DNA of 64,000 bases from Alphaproteobacteria bacterium (GCA_017616015.1 JAFZYY010000006.1:1-64000); one strand, 5' to 3'. Shown: positions 17,359 through 28,430, counted from the first letter of the stretch. The notes: generated by a model not told the origin, from the sequence alone. Numbers and translations: made by a program.

Positions 17359-18516
17359 ATGTGCACTTTTATTCAAACAACAGAAGAACTTAATCAACTT
17401 TGCCAAAGATTGTCGAAACATGCGTTTATCACCGTTGATACGGAATTTATCCGCGAAAAAACATACTGGCCGCAGTTATGCCTGATCCAAATTGCTTCCG
17501 TTGACGAAGCCGTTTGCATAGATCCTTTGGCAAAAGAGATGAATTTGCAGGCTCTGTTCGATTTGATGCAAAACAAAGCCGTTATCAAGGTCTTTCATGC
17601 GGCGCGTCAGGATATTGAAATCTTTTATCATCTGGACGGCAAAACGCCCGTTTCCGTATTCGATACGCAGTTGGCGGCTATGGTCTGCGGGTTCGGAGAA
17701 TCCGTCAGTTATCAAAATCTGGTGCAAAAACTGCTGGGACGGGAATTGGATAAATCCATGCGTTTCACGGACTGGTCCCGTCGGCCTTTGACCGAAAAGC
17801 AAATTTCTTACGCTTTAAACGACGTGACGCATCTGCGCGAAGTCTATCAGAAAATCACGGGCATTCTGGAACAAACCGGACGGACGGATTGGGTTTCGGA
17901 CGACACGGCTTTATTAACGGATCCCCATACTTATGAAAACGATTCTCAACTGGCTTGGAAAAGACTGAAAATCACGACGACAAAGCCGCTTTATCTGGCT
18001 TTATGTCAGGCTTTGGCCGCTTATCGGGAAGATTTGGCCAAACGTCAAAATCGGCCGCGCAAGCACATCATGCGCGACGAAGTGTTGTTGGAAATAGCCG
18101 GATCCGCTCCGGAATCCACGGAGGAAATGGCAAAATTGCGCGGCTTGCCGCAAGGGTTTTCCCACAGCCGCATCGGTAAGGAAATGCTGAAAATCATCGC
18201 TTCCGTCAAAGCGCAGGATCCGTCCACTTATCCGGAAGTCCCCAAACCTTACGAATTGCCCCGTTCCGCGCGCGCCGTGTCCAAAATGCTGCGGCTGTTG
18301 CTGATGATTAAAGCGGCGGAAAACGACGTTGCGGAAAAGCTGATTATTTCTCAGGACGATTTGGATATTCTGGCAGGGGAAAAAAATCCCGATTTGGAGG
18401 TTTTGAAAGGCTGGCGCTATCAGATATTCGGCAAAGCGGCGTTGGAAATGAAAGCCGGACAGACGGGATTGCGCTATAATCCCGAAAAGCACCGGATTGA
18501 TATTCTGTCCTTTTAA
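17359..18516 (+). CDS. rnd: Ribonuclease D (385 aa)
   Basis: 3'-5' exoribonuclease that trims tRNA precursors and other small RNAs. DEDD exonuclease residues are visible: VDTEF at 26-30, HAARQDIEIF about residues 86-95, and YALNDVTHLREVY about 157-169. An HRDC domain follows (LYLALCQALAAYREDLAKRQ, RHIMRDEVLLEIA). Length is that of the family. The ribosome site is weak. Monocistronic, ending before a hairpin. Confidence 0.93.
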   Translation: MCTFIQTTEELNQLCQRLSKHAFITVDTEFIREKTYWPQLCLIQIASVDEAVCIDPLAKEMNLQALFDLMQNKAVIKVFHAARQDIEIFYHLDGKTPVSVFDTQLAAMVCGFGESVSYQNLVQKLLGRELDKSMRFTDWSRRPLTEKQISYALNDVTHLREVYQKITGILEQTGRTDWVSDDTALLTDPHTYENDSQLAWKRLKITTTKPLYLALCQALAAYREDLAKRQNRPRKHIMRDEVLLEIAGSAPESTEEMAKLRGLPQGFSHSRIGKEMLKIIASVKAQDPSTYPEVPKPYELPRSARAVSKMLRLLLMIKAAENDVAEKLIISQDDLDILAGEKNPDLEVLKGWRYQIFGKAALEMKAGQTGLRYNPEKHRIDILSF

Positions 18517-18528
18517 AAAAACAGACAT

Positions 18529-18556
18529 AAAAAAAAGAGCCTCGAAAGAGGCTCTT
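18529..18556 (-). terminator. Terminator of the 603-aa HExxH gene, overlapping its stop codon
   Basis: AAGAGCCTC-GAAA-GAGGCTCTT (18535-18556) with an A run on the left, i.e. a T run on the minus strand. The stop codon of the minus gene is inside the stem. The 22-base sequence is the exact reverse complement of 20480-20501. Confidence 0.8.
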
Positions 18557-20366
18557 AATCATATTGTTTTTTCTTTTGAACCGCCGCTGTTTGAGCTGCA
18601 GCGTTATTCTTTTGTTGTTTACGGTAAATTCCCGTAATTTGTTGAAGCGCAGAAGTTTTTTGTTTTTCCGTTTCACCTTTTTGTAAAGGAGGCGCCTGTC
18701 TGGTCGGATCTTCTTTCTGTCTCAGCGCTTCATACTGTTTTCTAAAATCCTGAGCCAATTCTTCCGGAGATTTACGAGGATCCAAAACAATAGCCGGCGT
18801 ATCGGGAGAAAATTTCTTTTCTTCGCTAAAGCCGACCGTCAGCGGATTTTCGGATCCGTGTGTCAGCAACTGTTTTCTTAATTGTTCGTCTTTCAAAACA
18901 ATGGAAAGAGTTCTTTCTAACAGACAATCTCTTTGACCCACTTTTTTCCATTCAGCGTCCGGAATATCGTAAATACTTTCATAAGCAATGGACGGTTTGT
19001 AAAAAAGAGCGCCCGTAAAATTATCCAAATTTTTCTTCCGGCCGTCTAAAGACAAAAGAGTATTCCGGTCGTCTTTCTGCTGAAAAACATACGGTCTGGG
19101 TTCAAGCGGCTCCTGATCCTCATTATGTTCTTTAAAAGATCTACGCAGAGCGTCTTTCAATTTGTTTATTTTCTTTTTTCCTTTTATTTTCAGCTCCTGC
19201 AAAGTCTCTCTGCTGTCATAAATCGCCCGACGAATACTGACCCTATGCCGTCCGCGTCGTTTAGCGGATTTTCCGATCTCAGGTTCCGTGCTTCTGCGTA
19301 CACCGCCTTCATCGCGAACCGCAAAATCTTCGTTCTGTTTTGAATGCGGCCGTCCGGTCAGTTCCTGATAACAATCGACACAGTCTTTTAAAAATTCTGC
19401 CGTCGACGTCGTTACATAGCTGTATTCGGGAGATCTGACGGCCTCCCTGATTTGTTCGTCGGAAGGCAGAGTCTCCATCATTCCGACGGTATAGGATTTA
19501 AAAGCTGCCGTTTCATCAAGTTGTTCACTGCTTAAATAGGAATCTACTCTTTCAGCAGCCTGTTCTTTTAACCCGTCATGTAAATAATCCGCATACCTCT
19601 TCAGGTTCGGACGAGGATCACGAAGGGTCTCTTTATGATAACATCTTTCATAAGAACGGGCGACACCATAACTGGCCGCATATCCGTGCATACCGGCTAA
19701 AATGCATTGTCCTTCATCTAATCCTGCTTCCTTAGCCGCAGCATACTCCCGCAACCCCTGGGCATATCCGCCGGTTTCGCTTTCGCACAGAAAAACATTT
19801 CTGGCCTGCGGATTAGCGTCTTTCATCTCATATAAATATTGATAAGCGGCCGTCTCTGCCGCAGCTTCGCACAAACGATCGTCTAAGATATCTTCCGTCA
19901 AAGACAACGAGCCTTTGTAATGTTCCAATCCATCATGTGTTTCCTGATATTGATGTTGAAATTCATGAACGAATGTAGCTGCGGCGCGATAACCGGTTCC
20001 TATAACGTTGGAAATCAAAATATGTTCACCGTTACAACACCCGTAACAATCACTGTTTTCATGATTTACCCCTAATCTCGGGCGCTGTTCAACCGGCATA
20101 TTTTTGATTTTTTTCAGCTGTGTCGGGCTTTCGATAACTTTGGAAAGAACTTCGCACAAAAATTCTTCATCTTCCGCAGAACCGGAGACCGGAAAATAAT
20201 CGTCTTTTCCCGAACCGAAACGCAGAATATGCTCTCCCGGCTTATCCGGGTGATCTTCGACAAAAACCGTCTGTTTTGTACGAAACGCGCCTTGAAAATC
20301 GCCATTCGCAAGACTGCGGATTCTTCCCTCAAGCGTTCTGCCGAACGCTCCGTTCAAAACACCCAT
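18555..20366 (-). CDS. Putative HExxH metallopeptidase, large form (603 aa)
   Basis: Not a named family that could be fixed by eye. The gluzincin-like core is FVHEFQHQYQE (HEFQH at 134-138) followed by LCEAAAETAAYQ (Glu167 as likely third zinc ligand). A CYGCC cluster at 107-111 precedes it. The rest is charged and mostly helical, with a Lys/Arg-rich segment around residues 360-410 and a basic tail (AVQKKKQYD). No signal peptide or membrane segment. The N-terminus MGVLNGAF resembles the MGLLQHAF and MGKIRNAF starts of the HExxH genes at 39397 and 40626. It lies alone between rnd and groEL, flanked by a perfect 22-base inverted repeat. Confidence 0.7.
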   Translation of the reverse strand: MGVLNGAFGRTLEGRIRSLANGDFQGAFRTKQTVFVEDHPDKPGEHILRFGSGKDDYFPVSGSAEDEEFLCEVLSKVIESPTQLKKIKNMPVEQRPRLGVNHENSDCYGCCNGEHILISNVIGTGYRAAATFVHEFQHQYQETHDGLEHYKGSLSLTEDILDDRLCEAAAETAAYQYLYEMKDANPQARNVFLCESETGGYAQGLREYAAAKEAGLDEGQCILAGMHGYAASYGVARSYERCYHKETLRDPRPNLKRYADYLHDGLKEQAAERVDSYLSSEQLDETAAFKSYTVGMMETLPSDEQIREAVRSPEYSYVTTSTAEFLKDCVDCYQELTGRPHSKQNEDFAVRDEGGVRRSTEPEIGKSAKRRGRHRVSIRRAIYDSRETLQELKIKGKKKINKLKDALRRSFKEHNEDQEPLEPRPYVFQQKDDRNTLLSLDGRKKNLDNFTGALFYKPSIAYESIYDIPDAEWKKVGQRDCLLERTLSIVLKDEQLRKQLLTHGSENPLTVGFSEEKKFSPDTPAIVLDPRKSPEELAQDFRKQYEALRQKEDPTRQAPPLQKGETEKQKTSALQQITGIYRKQQKNNAAAQTAAVQKKKQYD

Positions 20367-20476
20367 GAAAGCCCCCTATCCATACGGTAAAAACCATACA
20401 AAAATTCTAAGAAAAAAACAGCGGGAATTCAACAAATAAGACGTCTGTCAAAAAAGTTTCTTTACTTCCGATACAG

Positions 20477-20503
20477 AAAAAGAGCCTCTTTCGAGGCTCT
20501 TTT
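20477..20503 (-). terminator. Terminator of groESL
   Basis: AAGAGCCTC-TTTC-GAGGCTCTT (20480-20501) with flanking A and T runs, downstream of groEL on the minus strand. Confidence 0.88.
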
Positions 20504-20528
20504 AATTTTTGCGTTTGACGGCAGACGA

Positions 20529-22202
<1,674 letters not shown>

Positions 22203-22234
22203 TTAAAACAAACCTTTTACCGAAACACCGGAAA

Positions 22235-22522
22235 TTATTCCAAAATTCCCAGAACGTCGGCTTCCTTAATGATCAACAGCTCTTCACCCTCGATTTTTAC
22301 TTCGGTGCCGGACCATTTGCCGAACAAAACCTGATCGCCGACTTTGACAGTCATGGGAATCGTTTTTCCCTGATCATCGCGACCGCCCGTCCCGACAGCG
22401 ACGACTTCGCCTTTAGACGGTTTTTCTTTTGCCGTATCCGGAATAATGATTCCGCCGGCAGTTTTTGTGTCTTCCGCAGTGCGTTTAACCAAAACGCGAT
22501 CAAATAACGGTTTGAATTTCAT
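22235..22522 (-). CDS. groS: Co-chaperonin GroES (95 aa)
   Basis: 10-kDa lid of the GroEL chamber. [12 protein letters not shown], the [18 protein letters not shown] mobile loop and [20 protein letters not shown] are typical. The ATG at 22522 (MKFKPL) was chosen; an in-frame TTG 9 bases earlier is less likely. GAGGG lies upstream. First gene of the operon. Confidence 0.98.
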   Translation of the reverse strand: MKFKPLFDRVLVKRTAEDTKTAGGIIIPDTAKEKPSKGEVVAVGTGGRDDQGKTIPMTVKVGDQVLFGKWSGTEVKIEGEELLIIKEADVLGILE

Positions 22523-22572
22523 GGTAAACAACCCTCTGAATTAAAATTAAAACTGCTTTATAAACGGAAGTT

Positions 22573-22599
22573 TTAGCACTCCCGTCCACTGAGTGCTAA
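22573..22599 (-). promoter_or_regulatory. CIRCE operator upstream of groES
   Basis: A perfect TTAGCACTC-N9-GAGTGCTAA inverted repeat, the binding site of the heat-shock repressor HrcA. It overlaps the expected transcription start of groES, so HrcA should repress groESL under normal growth. Confidence 0.96.
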
Positions 22600-22600
22600 C

Positions 22601-22629
22601 AACATAAGAATCAGGATTGTCTTTGTCAA
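22601..22629 (-). promoter_or_regulatory. Sigma-70 promoter of groESL
   Basis: On the minus strand TTGACA is followed after 17 bases by TATGTT, and CIRCE starts just downstream. Housekeeping promoter plus CIRCE is the standard HrcA arrangement. Confidence 0.8.
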
Positions 22630-22657
22630 GAGGAAGAAAATAATTATTTTTCAGGAT

Positions 22658-22688
22658 AAAAAAAAGACCTTGGCAACGCAAGGTCTTT
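22658..22688 (-). terminator. Terminator of the MlaC-like gene
   Basis: AAAGACCTTG and CAAGGTCTTT around GCAACG, with a T run on the minus strand. Confidence 0.85.
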
Positions 22689-22694
22689 CCCGAA

Positions 22695-23507
22695 TCATTG
22701 AATATCCATTTTTCCTTCTCCTTGTCTGTGCTCTTTTTCCAGATTCCTTACCTGTTTTTGCACTTTTGCCAAATCTTCTGCGGCACGGTATTGGGTATTG
22801 ATTTTATTGCGCATATTTTCCAAAAAGGCTTTGGCATCGGAAGCGGCCATATATTCCATTTCCATCTGGTTACGCAGGAACATGAGAACGCTTTGGCCTT
22901 CAAATTTAGCGTCGCGGATATAATATTCCGATCCTTTTTCCCGCAATGCGAACAAAACTTCAAAAATGCTTTTGTTCTCCGCCGGAGCCTCACCGTCTTT
23001 TTCTTTTTTCCCGAAAGGAGTGTTTTCCGTTGCGTTTAAAAGACTTTTGCCGTCCCTGAATTTAATTTTTGTTTTTAACAACAAATCCTTGCCCGACGGA
23101 ACGGCCGGATCCACATGGAACGTTATATTTGAAAAATCAAAGTTGAAAGAGCCGTACGTAACGACAAAGTAATCAAAGAACAATTGACTGAGTTGATCCT
23201 GTTGACTCGGCGACAATTCTTTCCAACGCTTCCCCATAGCCAAACGCGGCATTTCTTTTTGGTCAAAAACGTCAAAAGCGATACGGCGCAGTTTCAGATA
23301 ACGCTGTTTCGTATCCAGAACGGACAAAGCGTTAAGCAGTTCCTGCCCTTTCTTGGTCAGCCAGGCTTCCGGCGACCGTTTTGCCGGTTCCTTCGCCATT
23401 GCCGACGCCCGTCTGACAACGGACTCCTCTTCCTGCGCCCGCGCGTCCGGCGCAAAACCATAAAAGACAAACACTAAAGAAAAAAGAAAAAGATGTATTT
23501 TTTTCAT
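22695..23507 (-). CDS. MlaC/Ttg2D-family periplasmic lipid-binding protein (270 aa)
   Basis: MlaC-type proteins shuttle phospholipids between the outer membrane and the inner-membrane MlaFEDB complex. A signal peptide (ending near PDARAQ) is followed by the MlaC fold: FDVFDQKEMPRLAMGKRW, LSPSQQDQLSQLFFDYFVVTYGS, and a C-terminal YIRDAKFEGQSVLMFLRNQM. A charged low-complexity insert (FGKKEKDGEAPAEN) is unusual, as is the C-terminal coiled extension. No other mla genes are adjacent, so it acts as an orphan component here. RBS AGAGGGG. Confidence 0.8.
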   Translation of the reverse strand: MKKIHLFLFSLVFVFYGFAPDARAQEEESVVRRASAMAKEPAKRSPEAWLTKKGQELLNALSVLDTKQRYLKLRRIAFDVFDQKEMPRLAMGKRWKELSPSQQDQLSQLFFDYFVVTYGSFNFDFSNITFHVDPAVPSGKDLLLKTKIKFRDGKSLLNATENTPFGKKEKDGEAPAENKSIFEVLFALREKGSEYYIRDAKFEGQSVLMFLRNQMEMEYMAASDAKAFLENMRNKINTQYRAAEDLAKVQKQVRNLEKEHRQGEGKMDIQ

Positions 23508-23632
23508 AGCCCCTCTGCACAGAAAAAATTAAGCCCGAAAAAATGTTTGCCACATTTAATCTTTAAAGTATACTCTGTTTTATACTTGAGGTATACGAAA
23601 AAAACTCAATCGCATCAACTTGGAAAACATTC

Positions 23633-24661
23633 ATGCCAAAACACTTGGTTTTTCTTTTTATTTTTGCCTTATTTTGTTCAGGTTTCGGCTCTTCAGCGCA
23701 GGCGGGCAGCACGTTGGCGCGCATCAAGCAGACCGGCGTTGTGCGCTGCGGCGCCAGAACGACGGCGAACGCTTTTGCCTACAAAACGGACAATGAATGG
23801 TACGGCATTGACGTTGAAATCTGCCGTTTAATCGCTTCCGCCCTTTTGGGACGTTCGGAAGCCGTGCAAATCGTTCCCGTCAATCAGGAAGAAGGGTTCA
23901 GACTGCTGGAAAACGGCAAGATAGATATTTTAAACGCCGCAACCCCTTGGACAATGGGACAGGAATTAAGATCAAACGCTTCTTTTCCCGCTGTTTTCTA
24001 CTATTCCGCTCTGGCTTTTATCGGCCATTACAAACCGGAAGCAACGTCCATGAAAGATTATCAGGGCGCTAAAGTCTGTATGGAAGGAACGCCTTTCTTG
24101 GTTCAGGAAATGGAAGCCTATAACAAACGGCACGGATTGGAAATGCGCCTGATGAAACTGCCTTCCCTTTCCCGCGCGAAAGAATTGTTATACCTGAAGC
24201 GATGCGATTTGATTTTGGCGCGGTTGGAAACATTGCATTCCGACTATTTCAAGAAAAGTCCGCCCGATGTGGATTTGGTTGTCCTGCCCGAAATTGTCAG
24301 GACTTATCCGACGGGACCTTTTATCCGCGACGACGACAAAGAATTGTTCAAACTGTTGCGCTGGCTGATTTATGCGGTCGTTAAAGCCGAAGAAAAAGGC
24401 GTTTCCGCGCAAAATATCGAAGATTTTCAAAACACGGAAGATCCCGAAATACAAAACCTGTTGGGGCAGGATAAAATCGCCGCCGACAAATTGGGCGTGG
24501 ATCACGGCTGGATTTACCGGGCGATTGCCGAACAAGGAAATTACGGCGAAATTTATCAAAGAGGATTGGGGGATAAATCTGTCCTTAAATTAAAAAGAAG
24601 ACCTGAAAATAAACTCGTCAAAGACGGCGGTTTGATTCAGGTTCAGGATTTCCAAAAATAA
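23633..24661 (+). CDS. Amino-acid ABC transporter binding protein, AapJ-like (342 aa)
   Basis: Periplasmic family-3 solute-binding protein, most like the general L-amino-acid binding protein AapJ. Signal peptide (ends near GSSAQAG), then STLARIKQTGVVRCG, WYGIDVEICRLIASALLG, and a two-lobe pattern ending in DHGWIYRAIAEQGNYGEIYQRG, which is typical of AapJ. No permease or ATPase genes lie next to it. The upstream region contains a pair of GTATAC motifs 17 bases apart of unknown meaning. The next gene follows 14 bases later and is likely cotranscribed. Confidence 0.85.
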   Translation: MPKHLVFLFIFALFCSGFGSSAQAGSTLARIKQTGVVRCGARTTANAFAYKTDNEWYGIDVEICRLIASALLGRSEAVQIVPVNQEEGFRLLENGKIDILNAATPWTMGQELRSNASFPAVFYYSALAFIGHYKPEATSMKDYQGAKVCMEGTPFLVQEMEAYNKRHGLEMRLMKLPSLSRAKELLYLKRCDLILARLETLHSDYFKKSPPDVDLVVLPEIVRTYPTGPFIRDDDKELFKLLRWLIYAVVKAEEKGVSAQNIEDFQNTEDPEIQNLLGQDKIAADKLGVDHGWIYRAIAEQGNYGEIYQRGLGDKSVLKLKRRPENKLVKDGGLIQVQDFQK

Positions 24662-24674
24662 AACGGAGAAAAAT

Positions 24675-26369
24675 ATGAAAAAGGCTTTATGGATATTTGT
24701 TGCACTGTTTTGCTCAAACGCGGCTATAGCAAAGGAAATCGAAGCTCCTTCCGAAATTTCCGCCGTAACCGTTTTCCCGGACAGAGCGGACATTTCCCGC
24801 GCGGCTCAAGTTGCCATTCCCGTCGGAAAGCACACTGTTATCTTTAACGATTTGCCCGCCGGATTAATCACGGATTCTCTGAGGGTTAACGGAAAAGGAT
24901 CGGCCGGCTTTACTATCGGATCCGTTGAAACAAAGCAGATCTTTACGACCGAACTGGCCGTTGCGGAAGAAAAAAATATTCAGGATAAAATCGCCGCTTT
25001 GCGCGATCAGCGTCGGTTTATCGAAGCTCAAATCGCCGCGGCGGATACCGGCAAAACGTTTCTGAAAAGTCTGGCGCAAAATCCCGCACCGTCGAGCCAG
25101 GGAAACAATAATGTCAAAGGATTGGCTCCCTCGACATGGCAGGACGCCTGGCACACCATTCAAAACGGAATGAACGAACTGGGACGCGAAGCGATTGAAA
25201 AACAAATAAAGCTCCGTTCGATTGACAATGAAATCAACGCTTTAAACAGCAAGCTGAAATCAATATCGACCGGCAAAAAAAGCTTTAAGCAAGTCCGCGT
25301 CAATGTTGAAGCGAATAAAAACACGCAGGCTCGTCTGACACTGCAATATCAAATCAGAGGCGCTTCGTGGAAGCCTTTGTATGAAGCGCGGTTAAATTCG
25401 ACCGATCAGAGCGTCAGCATCGTTCAATACGGCGATATTTCCCAGAAAACAGGCGAAGACTGGACAAACGTTGCGCTGACTTTATCGACAGCGCGTCCGA
25501 CTGTCACTATGCAACCGCCCGTCTTGTCGCCGATTTGGCTGAATCTGGGAAACAACACGCCTGTCGTGTACCGTAAAGGAAGTAAAAACTTCGCCGGCGG
25601 ATCCGGCGCTCCGAGAATGAGAGCCGCCGTAGCTAATTTTGCCCCGCAGGAAGTTATGGATTTTGCCGAAGCGGCAAACGAATTAGAACTCGATGCCGTT
25701 TTGGAAGATGCGGACTTTGTAAAAACGGACACCGTCGGAACGGATTTTTCCGGCGTTTTTGCCATTAAAGGAACCTCTAACGTCCCCGCGGACGGATCCG
25801 AATACCGGTTTACGATCGGCGATTATACAAGCAAGGCCGAAATCCGCGCCGAAATCTATCCGAAAGCGGACGCCGCGGCGTACCTGATTGCGACGCTTGT
25901 TTTCAACGGTCAGCTGCCTTTGTTGCCGGGGCAGATTTCTTTATTCAGAGACGGCGATTTCATCGGCAATTCTCATATGGATCTGTTACGTCCGAATGAA
26001 AAACTGCATTTGGCGTTCGGACAGGACGAAAAAATCCGCGTCGTTTACACGTCTTTGGGCGGAGAAACTTCCGAAGGCGGCGTCATTACCCGCGAAACAA
26101 AGAAAGACGTCTTATCGCGCACAGATGTTCAGAATCTGCATAAACAGCCTTTGAAAATCGCTGTATACGAACAAATGCCCGTATCCCGCAATACGGATAT
26201 AGCCGTCAAAATCATCAAAGACAAAACGACGGCCGGCTATGTTATCGAACCGAACAAGAAAGTCGGGTTAATTCAGTGGGAAAGCGTTTACAATCCGCAG
26301 GAGAAAAAAGAAATCCTTTACGGTTATTCGATTTCCTGGCCGAAAGACCGGATATTGCTGGGAATGTAA
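24675..26369 (+). CDS. MuiA-like DUF4139 exported protein (564 aa)
   Basis: Signal peptide (MKKALWIFVALFCSNAAIA), an N-terminal beta region (SAVTVFPDRADISRAAQV, FNDLPAGLITDSLRV), a coiled coil (residues about 90-200), then the DUF4139 part with TLQYQIRGASWKPLYEARL and EDWTNVALTLSTARP. This organisation is that of the mucoidy-inhibitor MuiA family, of unknown biochemistry, probably envelope-related. Second gene after the AapJ-like binding protein; RBS CGGAG. Confidence 0.85.
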   Translation: MKKALWIFVALFCSNAAIAKEIEAPSEISAVTVFPDRADISRAAQVAIPVGKHTVIFNDLPAGLITDSLRVNGKGSAGFTIGSVETKQIFTTELAVAEEKNIQDKIAALRDQRRFIEAQIAAADTGKTFLKSLAQNPAPSSQGNNNVKGLAPSTWQDAWHTIQNGMNELGREAIEKQIKLRSIDNEINALNSKLKSISTGKKSFKQVRVNVEANKNTQARLTLQYQIRGASWKPLYEARLNSTDQSVSIVQYGDISQKTGEDWTNVALTLSTARPTVTMQPPVLSPIWLNLGNNTPVVYRKGSKNFAGGSGAPRMRAAVANFAPQEVMDFAEAANELELDAVLEDADFVKTDTVGTDFSGVFAIKGTSNVPADGSEYRFTIGDYTSKAEIRAEIYPKADAAAYLIATLVFNGQLPLLPGQISLFRDGDFIGNSHMDLLRPNEKLHLAFGQDEKIRVVYTSLGGETSEGGVITRETKKDVLSRTDVQNLHKQPLKIAVYEQMPVSRNTDIAVKIIKDKTTAGYVIEPNKKVGLIQWESVYNPQEKKEILYGYSISWPKDRILLGM

Positions 26370-26371
26370 GC

Positions 26372-26408
26372 AAAAAAGGGGAAAGTCAAACGACTTTCCC
26401 CTTTCCTT
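26372..26408 (+). terminator. Bidirectional terminator
   Basis: AAAGGGGAAAGTC and GACTTTCCCCTTT around AAAC. It separates the convergent muiA-like gene and rubrerythrin. Confidence 0.9.
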
Positions 26409-26421
26409 TTAAGAATATTTC

Positions 26422-26958
26422 TTATTTGAAATATCTGTTGAACAAACCGTCAAAGCCTTTGCCGTGACGCGCTTCGTCTTTGCACATTTCATGAACGGTG
26501 TCATGAACGGCGTCATAGCCCAATTCTTTTGCCAGCTTGGCCAGTTTTAATTTGCCTTCGCAGGCACCGAATTCAGCGGCAGCGCGCATTTCAACGTTCT
26601 TTTTGGTGGAATCGGTCACGACTTCGCCCAACAATTCCGCAAAACGGGAAGCATGATCCGCTTCTTCAAACGCATAACGTTTGAACGCTTCGGCGACTTC
26701 CGGATAGCCTTCGCGATCCGCCTGACGCGCCATAGCCAGATACATGCCGACTTCACAGCACTCGCCCGTGAAGTTTTCGCGCAATCCGGCGACAACCCGT
26801 TCGTCCAATCCTTTGGCGACGCCGATTTTATGTTCGTCGGCATACGTTTTGGCCGTTTCGTCAACCGCTTTGAATGTTTTCGCTTTGCAAACCGGACATT
26901 CCGCCGGCATTGTGTCGGATTCAATCACCTGACCGCAAACTGTACAAATATATTTCAT
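26422..26958 (-). CDS. Reverse-domain rubrerythrin (178 aa)
   Basis: Non-haem iron peroxidase that removes hydrogen peroxide in microaerobic or anaerobic cells. The rubredoxin domain (YICTVCG and CPVCKAK, one Fe(Cys)4) is at the N-terminus instead of the C-terminus, followed by the diiron four-helix bundle with [29 protein letters not shown] and DEARHGKGF. The ATG at 26958 has GGAG upstream. It is divergent from a MerR regulator, and may belong to the same redox-responsive set, although its upstream region does not show a 19-bp-spacer promoter as clearly as the flavodoxin and MBL genes. Confidence 0.9.
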   Translation of the reverse strand: MKYICTVCGQVIESDTMPAECPVCKAKTFKAVDETAKTYADEHKIGVAKGLDERVVAGLRENFTGECCEVGMYLAMARQADREGYPEVAEAFKRYAFEEADHASRFAELLGEVVTDSTKKNVEMRAAAEFGACEGKLKLAKLAKELGYDAVHDTVHEMCKDEARHGKGFDGLFNRYFK

Positions 26959-27067
26959 TATGTTTCTCCAAAAATATAACCGGTTGTCTAGCTTAAGCAG
27001 ATAGTTCAAAAGATTGCAAACAGATTCTTGAAAATAAAATTGAAAATATGTACCATGGCTTTAAAAT

Positions 27068-27083
27068 TTAAAGTTAACTTTAA
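27068..27083 (+). promoter_or_regulatory. MerR operator TTAAAGTTAACTTTAA upstream of merR
   Basis: Perfect 16-base palindrome 13 bases before the MerR ATG. The same sequence recurs at 47172-47187 and a near copy at 45991-46006. Here it lies close to the ribosome site, which fits autorepression rather than activation. Confidence 0.75.
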
Positions 27084-27096
27084 GAAAGGATTACCC

Positions 27097-27582
27097 ATGC
27101 TTTACACAATCGGCGATGTTTCTGAAAGAACAGGCCTGCCCGCGCCGACTTTGCGCTATTACGACAAAGAAGGGCTGTTGCCTTTTGTTAATCGCGGCAA
27201 CGGCGGAATCCGTAAATTTCAGGAAACGGATCTGGAATGGCTACGGCTGATCGAATGCCTGAAAGCCAGCGGCTTGCAGATCAAAGACATCAAACGTTAT
27301 ATCGACCTGTTCATTCAGGGGGATTCCACGATTGAGGAGCGCCGGCAACTGTTTTATACGCAGAAAGAAAGCGTTGAACGGGAAATCGAACTGCTGAAAG
27401 GCACATTGAATCTGCTGACTTACAAATGCTGGTTTTACGACACGGCGTCCGAATTGGGCAGCGTGGAAGCGGTTCAAAACATTCCGGAAAACAAAATCCC
27501 GCCGCATATCAAAAAAATCAAAGCCAAAATGGCGCGGTTCCATTGTTGCGGAAAAAAGAAAAAATCAGCTCAAGCCTCTTAA
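27097..27582 (+). CDS. MerR-family transcriptional regulator, AdhR-like (161 aa)
   Basis: N-terminal winged helix (YTIGDVSERTGLPAPTLRYY, GGIRKFQETDLEWL) and a long dimerisation helix, then TYKCWFYDTA, a cysteine context seen in AdhR-type regulators that respond to electrophiles such as aldehydes, and a CC pair near the C-terminus (FHCCGKKKK). The ATG at 27097 (MLYTIG) has AGAAAGGA; longer forms would run through the operator. The TTAAAG-N4-CTTTAA operator appears here and before two redox or hydrolase genes, so those are probable targets. Confidence 0.88.
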   Translation: MLYTIGDVSERTGLPAPTLRYYDKEGLLPFVNRGNGGIRKFQETDLEWLRLIECLKASGLQIKDIKRYIDLFIQGDSTIEERRQLFYTQKESVEREIELLKGTLNLLTYKCWFYDTASELGSVEAVQNIPENKIPPHIKKIKAKMARFHCCGKKKKSAQAS

Positions 27583-27598
27583 TCAGGGAGAAACTATC

Positions 27599-28333
27599 AT
27601 GCTTCAGCCTCATATCAGAATAGATGAAACTCACGGTGCGAAATACGCTTTGCTGCCCGGGGATCCGGCACGGCTTGACAGGATTTCCCCTTTTCTTTCC
27701 GACGTGAAAGAATTGGCATACAACCGCGAATACCGCAGTATTTCAGGCTTTTACAAAGGTGTCAAAGTTCTGGCTGTTTCAACGGGAATCGGCGGTTGTT
27801 CCGCCGGCATCGCCATAGAAGAACTGGCGCATACGGGCATCAAAGCGATGATCCGGATCGGATCCTGCGGCGCCATGCAAAAAGGCATCGCTCTGGGCGA
27901 CCTGATTTTGGCGGCGGGAGCCGTCCGGGACGACGGCGCGTCGCAGGCTTACGTGGATTTGCGTTTTCCCGCCGTGGCGGACACGGAATTGCTGAACGCC
28001 TGCCTGACAGCCGCCCGTCAGAACGGTTTTGCGCATCACGTCGGCATTATCCACAGCCATGAAAGTTTCTATATTGACGACAATGAAAAACAAACTCTGT
28101 TCTGGGCGAAACGCGGTGTGTTAGGCGCCGATATGGAGACGGCGGCGTTGTTCACGATCGGACGTCTGCGCGGAATAAAAACGGCGTCCATTTTAAACAA
28201 TGTCGTGATATGCGGCACGGATACGGCAAACAGCATCGGCGGTTATGCGGACGGCGAACAGGCAACGGTTCGGGGCGAAAAGAATGAAATTCGAACCGCT
28301 TTGGAAGCCTTTGTTCTTTCGGAACAAAAATAG
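27599..28333 (+). CDS. Uridine/purine nucleoside phosphorylase (244 aa)
   Basis: Cleaves nucleosides to base and ribose-1-phosphate. PNP_UDP family signs are LLPGDPARLDRI (phosphate), RIGSCGAMQ, and the ribose-binding GVLGADMETAALF. Closest by eye to uridine phosphorylase (Udp), but purine specificity is possible. It follows merR by 16 bases with AGGGAG, so it is probably cotranscribed with the regulator. Confidence 0.85.
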   Translation: MLQPHIRIDETHGAKYALLPGDPARLDRISPFLSDVKELAYNREYRSISGFYKGVKVLAVSTGIGGCSAGIAIEELAHTGIKAMIRIGSCGAMQKGIALGDLILAAGAVRDDGASQAYVDLRFPAVADTELLNACLTAARQNGFAHHVGIIHSHESFYIDDNEKQTLFWAKRGVLGADMETAALFTIGRLRGIKTASILNNVVICGTDTANSIGGYADGEQATVRGEKNEIRTALEAFVLSEQK

Positions 28334-28430
28334 TTTTCTCCGCCCTTCAAATAAAGCTTGTAGTCTTAAAAAAAAAGAGTAAATATTTCGGATAGAAATG
28401 TCTTTTTGAAAAGGCTCTCTTAATGGCTAT

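Noticed and set aside
23570-23596. Pair of GTATAC motifs upstream of the AapJ-like gene as an operator
   Set aside because: Short 6-mers in AT-rich DNA; no second promoter in the window with the same spacing.
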